A DNA stretch of 64,000 bases from JAKASX01 sp035534495. GTDB taxonomy: Bacteria; Acidobacteriota; Terriglobia; Acidiferrales; UBA7541. The notes beneath the pieces are model-generated. The model was given only the letters and a program-made list of their open reading frames with translations. It was not told the origin of the DNA and ran no database searches. The number at the start of each line of letters is the position of its first letter. Within the stretch, counting starts at the first letter, position 1. Positions 50,346-59,102 of the stretch are shown here, in pieces. The stretch spans positions 29,127 through 93,126 of the forward strand of contig DATLRW010000052.1 of assembly GCA_035534495.1 (NCBI GenBank), in the 5' to 3' direction. A program made the position numbers and the translations under genes.

Positions 50346-53300
50346 TTAGTTCTGCGAAGAGGACGAGGAAGAGGACGAGGGTGAGGGCGAAGTTGCTTGC
50401 GGTTGAGTGAGTTTCGTTTTTACCCAGTTGACCGCCGTCGATATATCGCCGCCGTTGTTTACCGTTACCTGCTTCCAATCGCCGGGCGTCGTCCACAGCT
50501 GCCGGAGTTTATCCCAATACATCATTCGCGTTGCGGCGGTGTCTTTCAAACCGTTCGCATCGACTTTGAATTCAGGCGGCGGGGTCGCCGGCAGTTTCGT
50601 GTTGTAGGCGTATTTGTGCTGGAGGTCGTTGACGGCCAGCATCCAATAGGCGTTGGCGAATTGCAGTTGCCGGGCGCGCTCCTGCGCACCCCAGGCGGGG
50701 TTTTGCGCGACGAAGCCGGCCGGGGGATTGCCGCGAAGCTCCATCGTCGTCACAACCTTTTTCGGCGCCACGCGAATGAACACGGCCGTCAGTGCCGCCG
50801 CCAAGGCAACAACCGAGGCTGCCATTAGTGCCTTTGCGAGGATTCCTCCCGCTGCCGCGCCGGACTTCCGGCCGGCTGCTCCGCCCCCGCTGAGGATCGA
50901 GTCCTGCTTCGCGGCGGCTGCCGCCGTGTGCTGGTTGATGTCCAGCCAAACCGTTTCGCGCTTGCGTTGCAGCCACTCTTCCTGTTCTTTTTCGAGATCT
51001 TGCACGTTGCGGGTGAGCAGTTCATGGAAGCGGCTGGTGGTCATGTCCATGGAAGTGCGAGACAGGTCGGCCATTTGTTTTTGCGTGTCGTCGAGGAAAT
51101 TCTGCCGGGCGGTCTTCATTTTCTCATCGAGGCCCGAAAGCGATTCTTCCACGTGCCGCTGCAGATCCTTTGTGGACCGTTCGGCCAGTTCCCGGGCCGA
51201 TTTGTCCAGCTCGGCGGCAATCGAATCAAGCAAATCCTTTTGGAAGCCCTGCCGGCGCAATTCCTCAGCCGCGGCTTCTCTCAGTCCCTTGCGGTAATTC
51301 TGCATGCCGGACTGGAGTTCCGCTTCCATTTCCTGGCGCACCGCCTGGAGTTGCTCGGAGGCTTGCTTGGCCGAGCGCGCCACCGCGCCGGCGGCCTCTT
51401 CACTCTCCCGCCGCACCGATTGCGTCCGCTCTTCCCACCAGACCGAGAGTTGCCGCCGGTAATCCTCGGTGACGGCCTTGCCCGCCGCCTCCACCGACGA
51501 TTGCGCCTGCTCGGTTTTCTTGGCGAGTTCTTCCGCCAGTCCCCAACGCGATGCCTGCGCCTGATTGTCCATGGCCAGACGCGCGGCCTCGGCTTGATCG
51601 CGCATCTGTTCGGCCGACCGGGACAGAATCTCGTTGGCCTTGGTGCGCAAGTTGGAGGACGCTTCGTTCACCGAGCGCTCGATCGTTCCGCTGCGGCGCA
51701 TTTCCTCCATCGTGGATTCGAGCAGCCGGGTCTGATGCTCGCGCGCGCGGCTGCTCATTTCCGCTTCCATTTGAGCCTGCACGGAGCGTAGTTGGCTGGT
51801 TGCCTTCTCGGTGGCTTGCGCCAGGGATGCCGCGGCCGCTTCGCTTTCGCGCCGCGCCATCTGGTTCCGTTCCTCCCACCACTGCGCCAGGCGGCCGCGA
51901 TGCTGCCAGGAGATCTTTTCGAGGGAAGCCTCGGCGCCCTCGATCAACTTCCTCGCGGAAGCGTCCATTTCCTCCGTAATCGTGGCGCGCGAGTTGTCGG
52001 CGTGTTCGGCCAGTTGCTTGGTGGCCTGATCGAGCAGCTGAGAGGCCCGGTTTTCGATTTCGGCGAGCGACTGATCGATTAACTTCTGCTGGAAACCGCT
52101 TTTGCGCGCTTCGTCGAGGGCCGATGCCAGCCAGCGTTGCTGCTGTTCCCCGATCCGGTCGCGCAGGGAAGCTTCCGCTTCGCGGGAAACCAGTTCCAGC
52201 CGTGTGGCCGCCTGGTCGGTCAGGCGCGCGACCGCCTGTTCGGCCTCCTGGGCCTTTTGCTGTGTTGTCCGGGTCTGTTCATCGAGCCACTGCGAGATTC
52301 GCGACTGATATTCCCGTTGTACCGATTGCCCGGCCGATTCGAACCATGTCTGGCCGGCCTGGTTCAATCGCTGTTGCACGTCGGAGAGGAATTGTTCAGC
52401 GGTGGTGTGCAACGAGCCGGAAAGTCCGGAAAGGGCGGCTTCTTTCTGCTTGTCGAGATCGGCGGCTGAGCGCGTCATCACATCTCGCGCCGCTTGCTCC
52501 ATTTGCCCCTGGATATCGCCGACCAATTGCTCCCGGAGCTGGCTGTTTTTCAGTTGCCCGGCGACTTCTTCGACGATTTGCCGGCCCTGCTCCCGCACGG
52601 CGTTGCCGAACTCCTCTTCGGCGGCTTTGCGCGCGGCTTCGAGCTGCGCCTGGCTTTCGCGGCCGGCCTGCGCGACCGTATCCGCCACGGCCCGGCTTTT
52701 TTCGAGCCACGCCTCCGAGAGCCTGTGTTGCTGCTCGAGAAGCGCTCCTTCCATGGCCGCCCGCGCGGCGCCTCCGAGGGACTGCTCCACGCTGCCGAGC
52801 TTCTGGCTGAGCCGCGTCATGACCTGCTGGGCGTGATCCTCGATCCGTTTGGTCGATCGATCGAGCGCCTGTTCGGTCATGCGCTGCAGTTCTTCGGCGG
52901 CGTGTTGAAAATTGGCCTGGCTGATGCCTTTTTGCTCGAGTTCGCTCGCGGCCGCTTCCACGGTTTTCCGGTAATCCTCCACCTGATTGCGGAAGCCGGT
53001 TTCGATTCTTTCCTCGAAGGACCGCAGGCGTTCCAAGGCTTGTTCGGCTACCGCCGCCAGGTTTTGCGCGGCGGCTTCGGTCTGCCGCCGGGATGCGTCC
53101 GCCTGCTCCTTGAGCCACTGTTCGGTTTCTTCCTGACCCTGTTGCCGGGAGGACTGCGCGCCGGTTTCGAGCGACGTCCGGGCGATCGAATCGATTTTCT
53201 GTTGCGCGGTTTCCAGCAGTTCGGCGTGATTCCGTTTCAGCTCATTCTCGAGGGAAGCGCGGGACATCTCCAGTTGTTCCCGCAATTCCTGGCGCGCCTC

Positions 53301-53861
53301 GTCGAACCATCCGCGCGCCTCCGTGCGGAACTGCTGCCCCATTTCCTCGAAGGCCTTGTCCGGCGGCGGTGCCGCGCTGCGGTCGAGTCCTCCCACGGCC
53401 GTCTCGAGCGCCTGCGCATAATCCTCCGCGCGGCCCCGGAGTTTGGCCTCGATCTCCACTTCGCACTCGCGCAGATGCGCGAGAACCTCGGCGGCCATTA
53501 GCTGGATCGACCCCTCGGCCGTGCTTCCATGCCAGTTCGGGGCTTCGCTCCCCAAACGTCCGTCCATTTCCGCCGATGCCGGGCCGGAGACTGTTTCGTT
53601 GAGCCCGGCCATCGATCTGTTTTGGATGGGACTGTTTTGGCCTGAAAAACCCGATCGGTCTTTTTTCTGGCCCTTGGCCGATTCCGGAGCGGAAGGCGCG
53701 GCCACGGAATCTTTCTGCTTCAACGACTCGGATTCCTGCAACTCTTCCAGTTCGCGGCCCAACAGTTCCGCCAGCCGTTCGGTGAGCCCGGAATCAGCAT
53801 GCGGGCCCGGACCTTTGCGTGGGGGATCTTCGGGACGCCAGATATTTTTTAAGAGACTCAC
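50346..53861 (-). CDS. Giant coiled-coil protein with one membrane anchor
   Basis: A 1171-residue protein of unknown function. Residues 1-110 are disordered and charged. About 115-960 is almost continuous Glu/Arg/Gln/Ala-rich coiled coil with an internal repeat of roughly 140-150 residues, each beginning with a Trp-containing segment such as SQWLDEQTRTT (about 520), AQWWEERNQMARRE (about 660) and SVWWEERTQSVRRE (about 808). A single transmembrane helix lies near 1005-1028 (ALMAASVVALAAALTAVFI), followed by a 140-residue, presumably periplasmic domain (NAYWMLAVNDLQHKYAYNTK) and a Ser-rich tail. The GTG start at 53861 has GGGAGGGAGG upstream. It stands alone; a structural or polar organising role is one guess. 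Confidence 0.8.
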   Translation of the reverse strand: MSLLKNIWRPEDPPRKGPGPHADSGLTERLAELLGRELEELQESESLKQKDSVAAPSAPESAKGQKKDRSGFSGQNSPIQNRSMAGLNETVSGPASAEMDGRLGSEAPNWHGSTAEGSIQLMAAEVLAHLRECEVEIEAKLRGRAEDYAQALETAVGGLDRSAAPPPDKAFEEMGQQFRTEARGWFDEARQELREQLEMSRASLENELKRNHAELLETAQQKIDSIARTSLETGAQSSRQQGQEETEQWLKEQADASRRQTEAAAQNLAAVAEQALERLRSFEERIETGFRNQVEDYRKTVEAAASELEQKGISQANFQHAAEELQRMTEQALDRSTKRIEDHAQQVMTRLSQKLGSVEQSLGGAARAAMEGALLEQQHRLSEAWLEKSRAVADTVAQAGRESQAQLEAARKAAEEEFGNAVREQGRQIVEEVAGQLKNSQLREQLVGDIQGQMEQAARDVMTRSAADLDKQKEAALSGLSGSLHTTAEQFLSDVQQRLNQAGQTWFESAGQSVQREYQSRISQWLDEQTRTTQQKAQEAEQAVARLTDQAATRLELVSREAEASLRDRIGEQQQRWLASALDEARKSGFQQKLIDQSLAEIENRASQLLDQATKQLAEHADNSRATITEEMDASARKLIEGAEASLEKISWQHRGRLAQWWEERNQMARRESEAAAASLAQATEKATSQLRSVQAQMEAEMSSRAREHQTRLLESTMEEMRRSGTIERSVNEASSNLRTKANEILSRSAEQMRDQAEAARLAMDNQAQASRWGLAEELAKKTEQAQSSVEAAGKAVTEDYRRQLSVWWEERTQSVRRESEEAAGAVARSAKQASEQLQAVRQEMEAELQSGMQNYRKGLREAAAEELRRQGFQKDLLDSIAAELDKSARELAERSTKDLQRHVEESLSGLDEKMKTARQNFLDDTQKQMADLSRTSMDMTTSRFHELLTRNVQDLEKEQEEWLQRKRETVWLDINQHTAAAAAKQDSILSGGGAAGRKSGAAAGGILAKALMAASVVALAAALTAVFIRVAPKKVVTTMELRGNPPAGFVAQNPAWGAQERARQLQFANAYWMLAVNDLQHKYAYNTKLPATPPPEFKVDANGLKDTAATRMMYWDKLRQLWTTPGDWKQVTVNNGGDISTAVNWVKTKLTQPQATSPSPSSSSSSSSQN

Positions 53862-54254
53862 CTTCGACCTCCCTCCCGAAGCAGTGTCGAGAGACGTTCG
53901 GGCTCTGCCGGCAGAGGATCGGCTGCCGACGGCACTTGCTCACCAGGGAATGTGACACGCACCGGGCGCCGCCGCATGGTTTCAGTCTTGGGCCGCTTGT
54001 TTTGAAAAGCCTTCACGAATGTCGCTTGTGTAACGTGACCATTATTGTCGGAGTTGTCAACGGTAAACAGGGAATCTTTTGCATTGTCGCCATTTAGATA
54101 ACTTCCGAACCGAAGTACTAGAACCATCAGGACCCCTGGAACCTTGCCCCGGGCCGGAACCCTGCGCCGGGCCTCGCCCGGTCCGGAAACTTCATGTCTG
54201 CCGCCGCGCATCCCCGCCCGCTGTTCCCGAATCAAACTTCGCGAAGGAGGATTC
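53862..54254. other. Divergent control region, no gene
   Basis: It separates the coiled-coil gene from the third DinB gene. The first part holds the Shine-Dalgarno of the former. The middle (54030-54110) is AT-richer, with TTGTCA-like hexamers that could be promoters, but no convincing pair with a -10 box was found. No gene is supported. Confidence 0.4.
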
Positions 54255-54764
54255 ATGTCCCTGAATCAGGCGTTGCTCGCTGAATTTGACAACGAAATGA
54301 AGAACACTCGCAAGACCTTAGAACGTGTCCCGGAAGATAAGTTCTCGTGGAAGCCTCATACGAAGTCGATGGAGCTCGGCCGGCTTTCCACCCATATCGC
54401 CGAACTCCCGGGTTGGATCCAAGACACTTTCCAGAAAGACAGCTTCGATTTGAGTTCTCCGGGCGGGCAGGGCCACCAACCGCCTCAAATTGCAACCCGC
54501 CGGCAATTGCTCGAACTGTTTGATCGAAATGTCGCCTCTGGCCGGGCCGCCCTGGCTGCGGCAAAGGACGAACAATTTCAACAACCATGGTCGCTGCTCC
54601 GCGCCGGCGAAACGATATTCACGCTGCCCCGCGGGGCCGTTCTTCGCTCCATGGTCCTGAACCATGTGATCCATCACCGCGCTCAGCTGGGCGTATACTT
54701 GCGGCTGAACGACGTGCCGGTACCGGCGATTTACGGTCCATCGGCTGACGAGTCGAACTTTTGA
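54255..54764 (+). CDS. DinB-family protein, third copy
   Basis: A 169-residue four-helix-bundle protein of the DinB superfamily, more distant from the two copies near 10 kb but ending with the same GPSAD motif. Likely metal ligands are the His in STHIAELPGW and those in LNHVIHHRAQLGVYLR. ATG 54255 has GAAGGAGGA six bases upstream. It lacks the inverted repeat found before the other DinB genes, so it is probably regulated separately. It is followed after 41 bases by an NTF2-like gene in the same direction. Confidence 0.85.
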   Translation: MSLNQALLAEFDNEMKNTRKTLERVPEDKFSWKPHTKSMELGRLSTHIAELPGWIQDTFQKDSFDLSSPGGQGHQPPQIATRRQLLELFDRNVASGRAALAAAKDEQFQQPWSLLRAGETIFTLPRGAVLRSMVLNHVIHHRAQLGVYLRLNDVPVPAIYGPSADESNF

Positions 54765-54805
54765 GGTCCGGTTCGCAGGGACGTTCCTGAGGCGGCCAAA
54801 GACTG

Positions 54806-55270
54806 ATGCCTCGCATGTCTGCCCGGGCTACTGCGGTTTTCCTCGCGGGTCTCGCCCTTCTCTGGGTGCTGCTGCCACGGCTGCGTCCGGCTACCGACGA
54901 CACCTTGGCCGTCCGCGACGCCGAAGCAAAACTCGCCCGGGCCTCGGCCAGCGGTAATATCCAGGTCCTCGATCAACTGATTGGCAGCGATTTTTCGAGC
55001 GTGGGCGCCGACGGAAATCGGGAAACGCGGTCGGAACTGCTCGATCACCTGCGAACCAGCCCTTGGAAAATTGAATCGTTGCGCCAGGGGAATCTGGAAA
55101 TCCGTTTCTACGGCGACATGGCTGTAGTCGTTGGCGCCGACCGGGTCCAGGCGCGGAACGCGGCCGGCCAGGACCGCGATCAGTCTTACCGTTTTGTTCA
55201 CGTTTTCCAAAAGCACCATAGTCAATGGCTGCTGGTCACCGGCATGGGCTCGGATGATGCCGTTCCCTAG
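54806..55270 (+). CDS. Membrane-anchored DUF4440 (NTF2-like) protein
   Basis: A 154-residue protein with an N-terminal membrane anchor or signal (RATAVFLAGLALLWVLLP) and one NTF2-like domain: LAVRDAEAKLARASASGN, FSSVGADGNRETRSELLDHL, the strand MAVVVGADRVQ and RFVHVFQKHHSQWLLVT. Such domains bind small hydrophobic ligands; the function is unknown. It is co-oriented with the upstream DinB gene, and a distant DUF4440 gene occurs at 23496. It converges on the reductase gene. Confidence 0.8.
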   Translation: MPRMSARATAVFLAGLALLWVLLPRLRPATDDTLAVRDAEAKLARASASGNIQVLDQLIGSDFSSVGADGNRETRSELLDHLRTSPWKIESLRQGNLEIRFYGDMAVVVGADRVQARNAAGQDRDQSYRFVHVFQKHHSQWLLVTGMGSDDAVP

Positions 55271-55291
55271 GGCGGTTTGCCAGGCCGCCGC

Positions 55292-56071
55292 TCATGGACC
55301 GGTTGGCCCGAAACGCTCCGTCTTCACTCGCCGGCGATCATATCCCAAATCCACCAGGGCCGTGGCTACCGTTTCGACCATTTCCGCTGGTCCGCAGACA
55401 TAGGCGATGGAACCGGCTTCGGGCGGGGGCATTACGTCCCGCAACATCGACCGGTCGATTCTGCGTCGAAAGCCCGGCCAGCCGGGGGGCTGATTCCGCG
55501 TCAGAGTGTGAAAGATGCGCAGCCCGTCGCCGGCCGCCTGCAACCGGTCCAGTTCTTCCCGATAAACGATCTCGTCATAGCTTCGTGAGGAATCGAGCAG
55601 CCAGACGGGAGGCCGGCTCTGTTGCAAGGCCCGGTGCCGCAGCATCGACATGATGGGCACGATGCCCGTTCCCCCGGCGACCAGAACCAGCGGTTCGCCA
55701 CCCGTGGCCGTCCAGATGAAGTCGTCTCCGATGGGCCCGCGAATCTCCACGCGGTCGCCTAAGCGCAACGGATTGGCCAGGTAGGGCGATACCTCGCCCT
55801 CGTCCATGTATTCGATGGTCAGCTGAACGATTTCCCGCTGCGGCAGATCGGGCTGGGGCGCCGAGGCCAGCGAGTAGCTGCGCTCGGCCTGATAGCCGTC
55901 TTCGGCGGTCAGCCGCACGTCGACGTACTGGCCGGGCTGATGGCCGGGCCACCCGGCGACGCGCAAGAGCAGGCTTTTGACGCGAGGCGTTTCCGCGAAA
56001 ATAGCGAGGACTTCGGCCTGGCGCCAGAGGATCGGCGGCGCCTGAATCGCCGGGGATCGGGTTTCAGTCAT
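55292..56071 (-). CDS. FAD/NAD(P)-binding oxidoreductase (ferredoxin-reductase type)
   Basis: A 259-residue flavin reductase. The FAD-binding barrel carries GHQPGQYVDVRL and the RSYSLAS motif, and the nucleotide domain has VAGGTGIVPIMSMLRH and YVCGPAEMVE. It lacks an iron-sulfur domain, so it would hand electrons to a separate partner such as a monooxygenase or ferredoxin. ATG 56071 begins the conserved region; the open frame further upstream overlaps the CapA gene and is not conserved. No partner oxygenase lies next to it. Confidence 0.86.
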   Translation of the reverse strand: MTETRSPAIQAPPILWRQAEVLAIFAETPRVKSLLLRVAGWPGHQPGQYVDVRLTAEDGYQAERSYSLASAPQPDLPQREIVQLTIEYMDEGEVSPYLANPLRLGDRVEIRGPIGDDFIWTATGGEPLVLVAGGTGIVPIMSMLRHRALQQSRPPVWLLDSSRSYDEIVYREELDRLQAAGDGLRIFHTLTRNQPPGWPGFRRRIDRSMLRDVMPPPEAGSIAYVCGPAEMVETVATALVDLGYDRRRVKTERFGPTGP

Positions 56072-56225
56072 TCCGGTATAGGAAAGCAGCCATGAGGAGC
56101 TGGTCGATGCGCGCACGGGCGCGATGCGAACGCTTTTCCGCGTTTTGCGGATCACCGATTGAATCGAACGGGATTCGGTCGGTGCATTCTCAACTCCCAG
56201 AATATGCCAAGCGTCCCCGCCGGTC

Positions 56226-57473
56226 CTAATCTCCACTATGGAGACGAATCTTTGCCTCGTCGCCACTCACTTCGATCGTGGTTCCGAATGGGCGGCACAT
56301 TCCGGCCAGGCGCTCCAGGATGAAATGCGCCTGTATGCCCGTGGCCGGCCTGGGTATGCCGCGAGTCTTCAAAAAGAGGTTGATGTCGTGCGGGTTGTGG
56401 ACGTCGGGCTCGCCCTGGCCAAGCTTGTTCAATGCGATCGGCTGAAACGTCACCGATTCCAGTTTCCGCCCCTGATAGGCGAGGTGCGCGATGACGCCTT
56501 CCCAGATCATGGCTTCGTCCATCCGCGTATTGGTCGGCGGCATTTGGAAAATGAAATTTCCCAGATCGTAGAAGATGGGGTGGCCGTGATAGATCTCAAT
56601 GCCTTGCACCAGCGGCGCGCCGTGCATCACGACGATGTCCGCTCCGGCGTCAATCTCCTCGTGTGTCCACTTCCGGATCCATTCCGGAGGAACCAGGCGC
56701 TGGGGCAGCTCTTCATCGAAAATTGTCAGGAACGGAATGTTCCGATAGACATGATTGTGCTGGTACACAATGACGAGGTCCGCATGCCGGCGCGCTTCCC
56801 GGATACTGTTCAGGATGCGTTCCTTGTCCGGCGGATAGGGCTGATTTCCCGGCTCGGCGGGGAGAAATGTATTGGCGTTATTCATCTTGCCGCCGGCTTC
56901 GACCCGCAACTGATTTATGCCCGGTTGCGTCGCCGTGGCCATGCCTCCCGGCGGAATCAGACCGGATGCCATCGATATGAGAGCCACCGTGCCCTGCGGG
57001 GTATGGAGATAGGCCGGGGCACTGGCTTCTGCCAAATTTTCACCGGTTCCGGCATGAACAATATGAAGACTGTCCACGGTGCGGAGGGTGCTTCGGATGC
57101 CGCGGACTCCCAGGTCGAAGGCATGATTGTCGGATAGAGCCAGTAGATTAAAGCCCAGTGTCTTCAGCGCAGCGATGGCTCCGGGCGAGGAGGGAAAGGT
57201 GTCGTTTCCCGTGCTGGGGGATTGACCCTTTCCCAATACCGTGCCCTCGAAGTTGGTAAACACCACATCGCCTTTCAGCAAGGGCTTTATGGCGGCGACC
57301 GCGCCGGGCGAGTGCACGCGGATGTCCGAACGAATCATGGATTCCCCGGCCAGCGTGATGGTGAGCGGAGGCTTTTGGGAGCCCGCCGCGACTCCGAAAG
57401 CGAAGACCATGGCCAGGCAGCCTGCCGCGAGCGCGAGCCTGCCCCTCTGGAATTTCATTTTATTGTTTTTCAT
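56226..57473 (-). CDS. CapA-family periplasmic protein
   Basis: A 415-residue exported protein with a signal peptide (residues 1-31, ending FGVAAGS) and a CapA/PgsA metallophosphatase-like fold: LAGESMIRSDI at the first metal loop, FTNFEGTV, LALSDNHAFDLG, IVYQHNHVYRN, IVMHGAPLVQG and IFYDLGNFIFQ. Relatives take part in polyglutamate capsule synthesis, but many stand-alone copies have unknown roles. The second-loop motif normally read as GHPH is MHGAP here, so the catalytic set may be modified. It lies upstream of the reductase in the same direction, 154 bases away. Confidence 0.84.
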   Translation of the reverse strand: MKNNKMKFQRGRLALAAGCLAMVFAFGVAAGSQKPPLTITLAGESMIRSDIRVHSPGAVAAIKPLLKGDVVFTNFEGTVLGKGQSPSTGNDTFPSSPGAIAALKTLGFNLLALSDNHAFDLGVRGIRSTLRTVDSLHIVHAGTGENLAEASAPAYLHTPQGTVALISMASGLIPPGGMATATQPGINQLRVEAGGKMNNANTFLPAEPGNQPYPPDKERILNSIREARRHADLVIVYQHNHVYRNIPFLTIFDEELPQRLVPPEWIRKWTHEEIDAGADIVVMHGAPLVQGIEIYHGHPIFYDLGNFIFQMPPTNTRMDEAMIWEGVIAHLAYQGRKLESVTFQPIALNKLGQGEPDVHNPHDINLFLKTRGIPRPATGIQAHFILERLAGMCRPFGTTIEVSGDEAKIRLHSGD

Positions 57474-58062
57474 TTCGATCCCCCGATCCGTGGGGCGTTG
57501 AGGAACGAGATGTTATGCCGAAAAGACACCGGCCAACAAGCATGAAATTCCTCGCAAGAACGGCAATACGCCGCGCAGGATCTCGCGCAGATGGACAAAC
57601 AGCGGCGACGCCGCGCGATTTCCGCCGATAACGCTTCGCGAGAGGCGGAAACAGGCGGGTCGGCCGCGTTCCGGCTCGGGCGATCCCAGTCGAGGAGGCG
57701 CAGGTTGTGCGCCCAGTTGTCTTGTCGCCAAAATCGGGAACCAGGACTTCGCCCGGACCTTCGCCGCGCCACGCGCCGCGCCACGCGCCGCCGCCGGCGA
57801 GGCGCGGCTCTCCGCGGCAGGGGTGGGCTTGGGCCGCACAGACAGGGCCGGCATGCGAGCGTGCGATTCACCAGGGCAGGATGCCTGAACAAACCGGTCA
57901 AGAGGCGGCCGCGGAGGCCACACCCAAAGTAGGTAGATGGAATGCAAGATTGCGAATCCGGCGGCGCGGTATATACTTCCCTCGCCGTAAGGGGAGAAAC
58001 CCGGAGACTCCAGGTATCACCCGCAGATATAGCAGACATAAAGACATAAAAGGGGGTGTGCA
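57474..58062. other. 590-base gap, no supported gene
   Basis: Very GC-rich DNA with short CGCGCCACGCGC-type repeats near 57765-57795. Long frames are open on both strands but have no conserved content. The right end carries the promoter of the cyclase operon and an AAAGGGGG ribosome-binding site before 58063. Confidence 0.5.
57950..57977 (+). promoter_or_regulatory. Sigma-70-type promoter of the cyclase-ThDP-MFS operon
   Basis: TTGCGA (57950-57955) and TATACT (57972-57977) are separated by 16 bases. The first start codon is 86 bases downstream. No operator-like repeat was recognised near it. Confidence 0.6.
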
Positions 58063-59046
58063 ATGGCTGAGACACCGGAAGCCGCGCGCAAGCTGACCTT
58101 GGATGACCTCGATGCGACGGCCAAGCGGCTCAAGAATTGGGGCAGGTGGGGTGAGGACGACGAGATTGGCACCCTGAACTTCACGGGTCCCGAGGAGATC
58201 GTTGCAGCCGCCCGTCTGGTGCAAAAGGGAAAGGTCATGTCCTTGGCTCTGCCCTATGACAGCCACGGCCCGCAGGGAGGTAAGACAAAGTTTGTGCCCT
58301 TGGGCCGCTTCAATCCCATCCACCTGATGCTGCGTACGGGAACCGACGCCTATTCCGGCGTCCTCGATCACCGGAAGATTCGCGGAACCGACGACCTCAT
58401 CATTATGCCCATGCAGTGCGGGACGCAGTGGGACGGTCTCGGGCACATCATGTACGGCGATCAAATGTGGAATGGTTACGACTGCCGACTGGTGACCTCG
58501 GCGGGTGCTCAGAAATGCGGCATCGAGAAGACCAAGGAGAGAATGGTCGGCCGGGGCGTGCTGCTCGATATTCCGCGCATGCTCGGTCTGGACACTTTGC
58601 CCGACGGGTTCGCTATCACCGGCGAAATACTGGACCGGGCCGAGGCTCACTTCGGCATCCAGGTGCGGAAGGGCGATTATCTCCTGGTGCGCACCGGTCA
58701 GATGGAAGCGATGCTCGCGGCCGAAACCTGGGACGGTTATCCGGGTGGCGACGCGCCGGGCCTTGCCTTTAACACGCTCGACTGGCTTCGGGAGAAACAG
58801 GTGGCGGCGGTTGCCACCGACACCTGGGGCGCCGAGGTCCGGCCCAATCCCAGCGACGAGGCCGCCCAGCCCTGGCATTGGATCGCCATTCCGATCATGG
58901 GACTCACGGTCGGCGAGATATTTTATCTGGGGGATCTGGCGAAGGATTGCGCCGAAGACAAGCGATACGAGTTCATGTTCGTGGCGCCCGCTTTGCCTGT
59001 CACGGGCGCGGTCGGCTCACCGGCCAATCCGTTAGCCATCAAGTAG
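58063..59046 (+). CDS. Cyclase / kynurenine-formamidase-like family protein
   Basis: A 327-residue metal-dependent hydrolase of the cyclase family. The motif that reads HxGTHxD in kynurenine formamidase is MQCGTQWDGLGH here, which is usual for one large branch of the family found in catabolic operons. Other marks are DEIGTLNF near the N-terminus, GRGVLLDIPR and VATDTWGAEV. Substrates in this branch are probably cyclic or amidic organic acids. AAGGGGG precedes ATG 58063. It is the first gene of an operon with a ThDP enzyme and an MFS carrier. Confidence 0.88.
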   Translation: MAETPEAARKLTLDDLDATAKRLKNWGRWGEDDEIGTLNFTGPEEIVAAARLVQKGKVMSLALPYDSHGPQGGKTKFVPLGRFNPIHLMLRTGTDAYSGVLDHRKIRGTDDLIIMPMQCGTQWDGLGHIMYGDQMWNGYDCRLVTSAGAQKCGIEKTKERMVGRGVLLDIPRMLGLDTLPDGFAITGEILDRAEAHFGIQVRKGDYLLVRTGQMEAMLAAETWDGYPGGDAPGLAFNTLDWLREKQVAAVATDTWGAEVRPNPSDEAAQPWHWIAIPIMGLTVGEIFYLGDLAKDCAEDKRYEFMFVAPALPVTGAVGSPANPLAIK

Positions 59047-59102
59047 CCGCGGCGCACGCAAGGGCCGGGAGCAGTCTTCACATAAGGCGGAGGAGGCGAG
59101 AT

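Noticed and set aside
58000..58062. A riboswitch in the leader of the cyclase operon
   Set aside because: The GGGGAGAAACCC stretch does not complete any riboswitch consensus I know, and the leader is short.
57470..58075. A 201-codon minus-strand frame in the gap before the cyclase gene
   Set aside because: Arg/Cys-rich, no start signal, no family resemblance; covers a promoter for the opposite strand.
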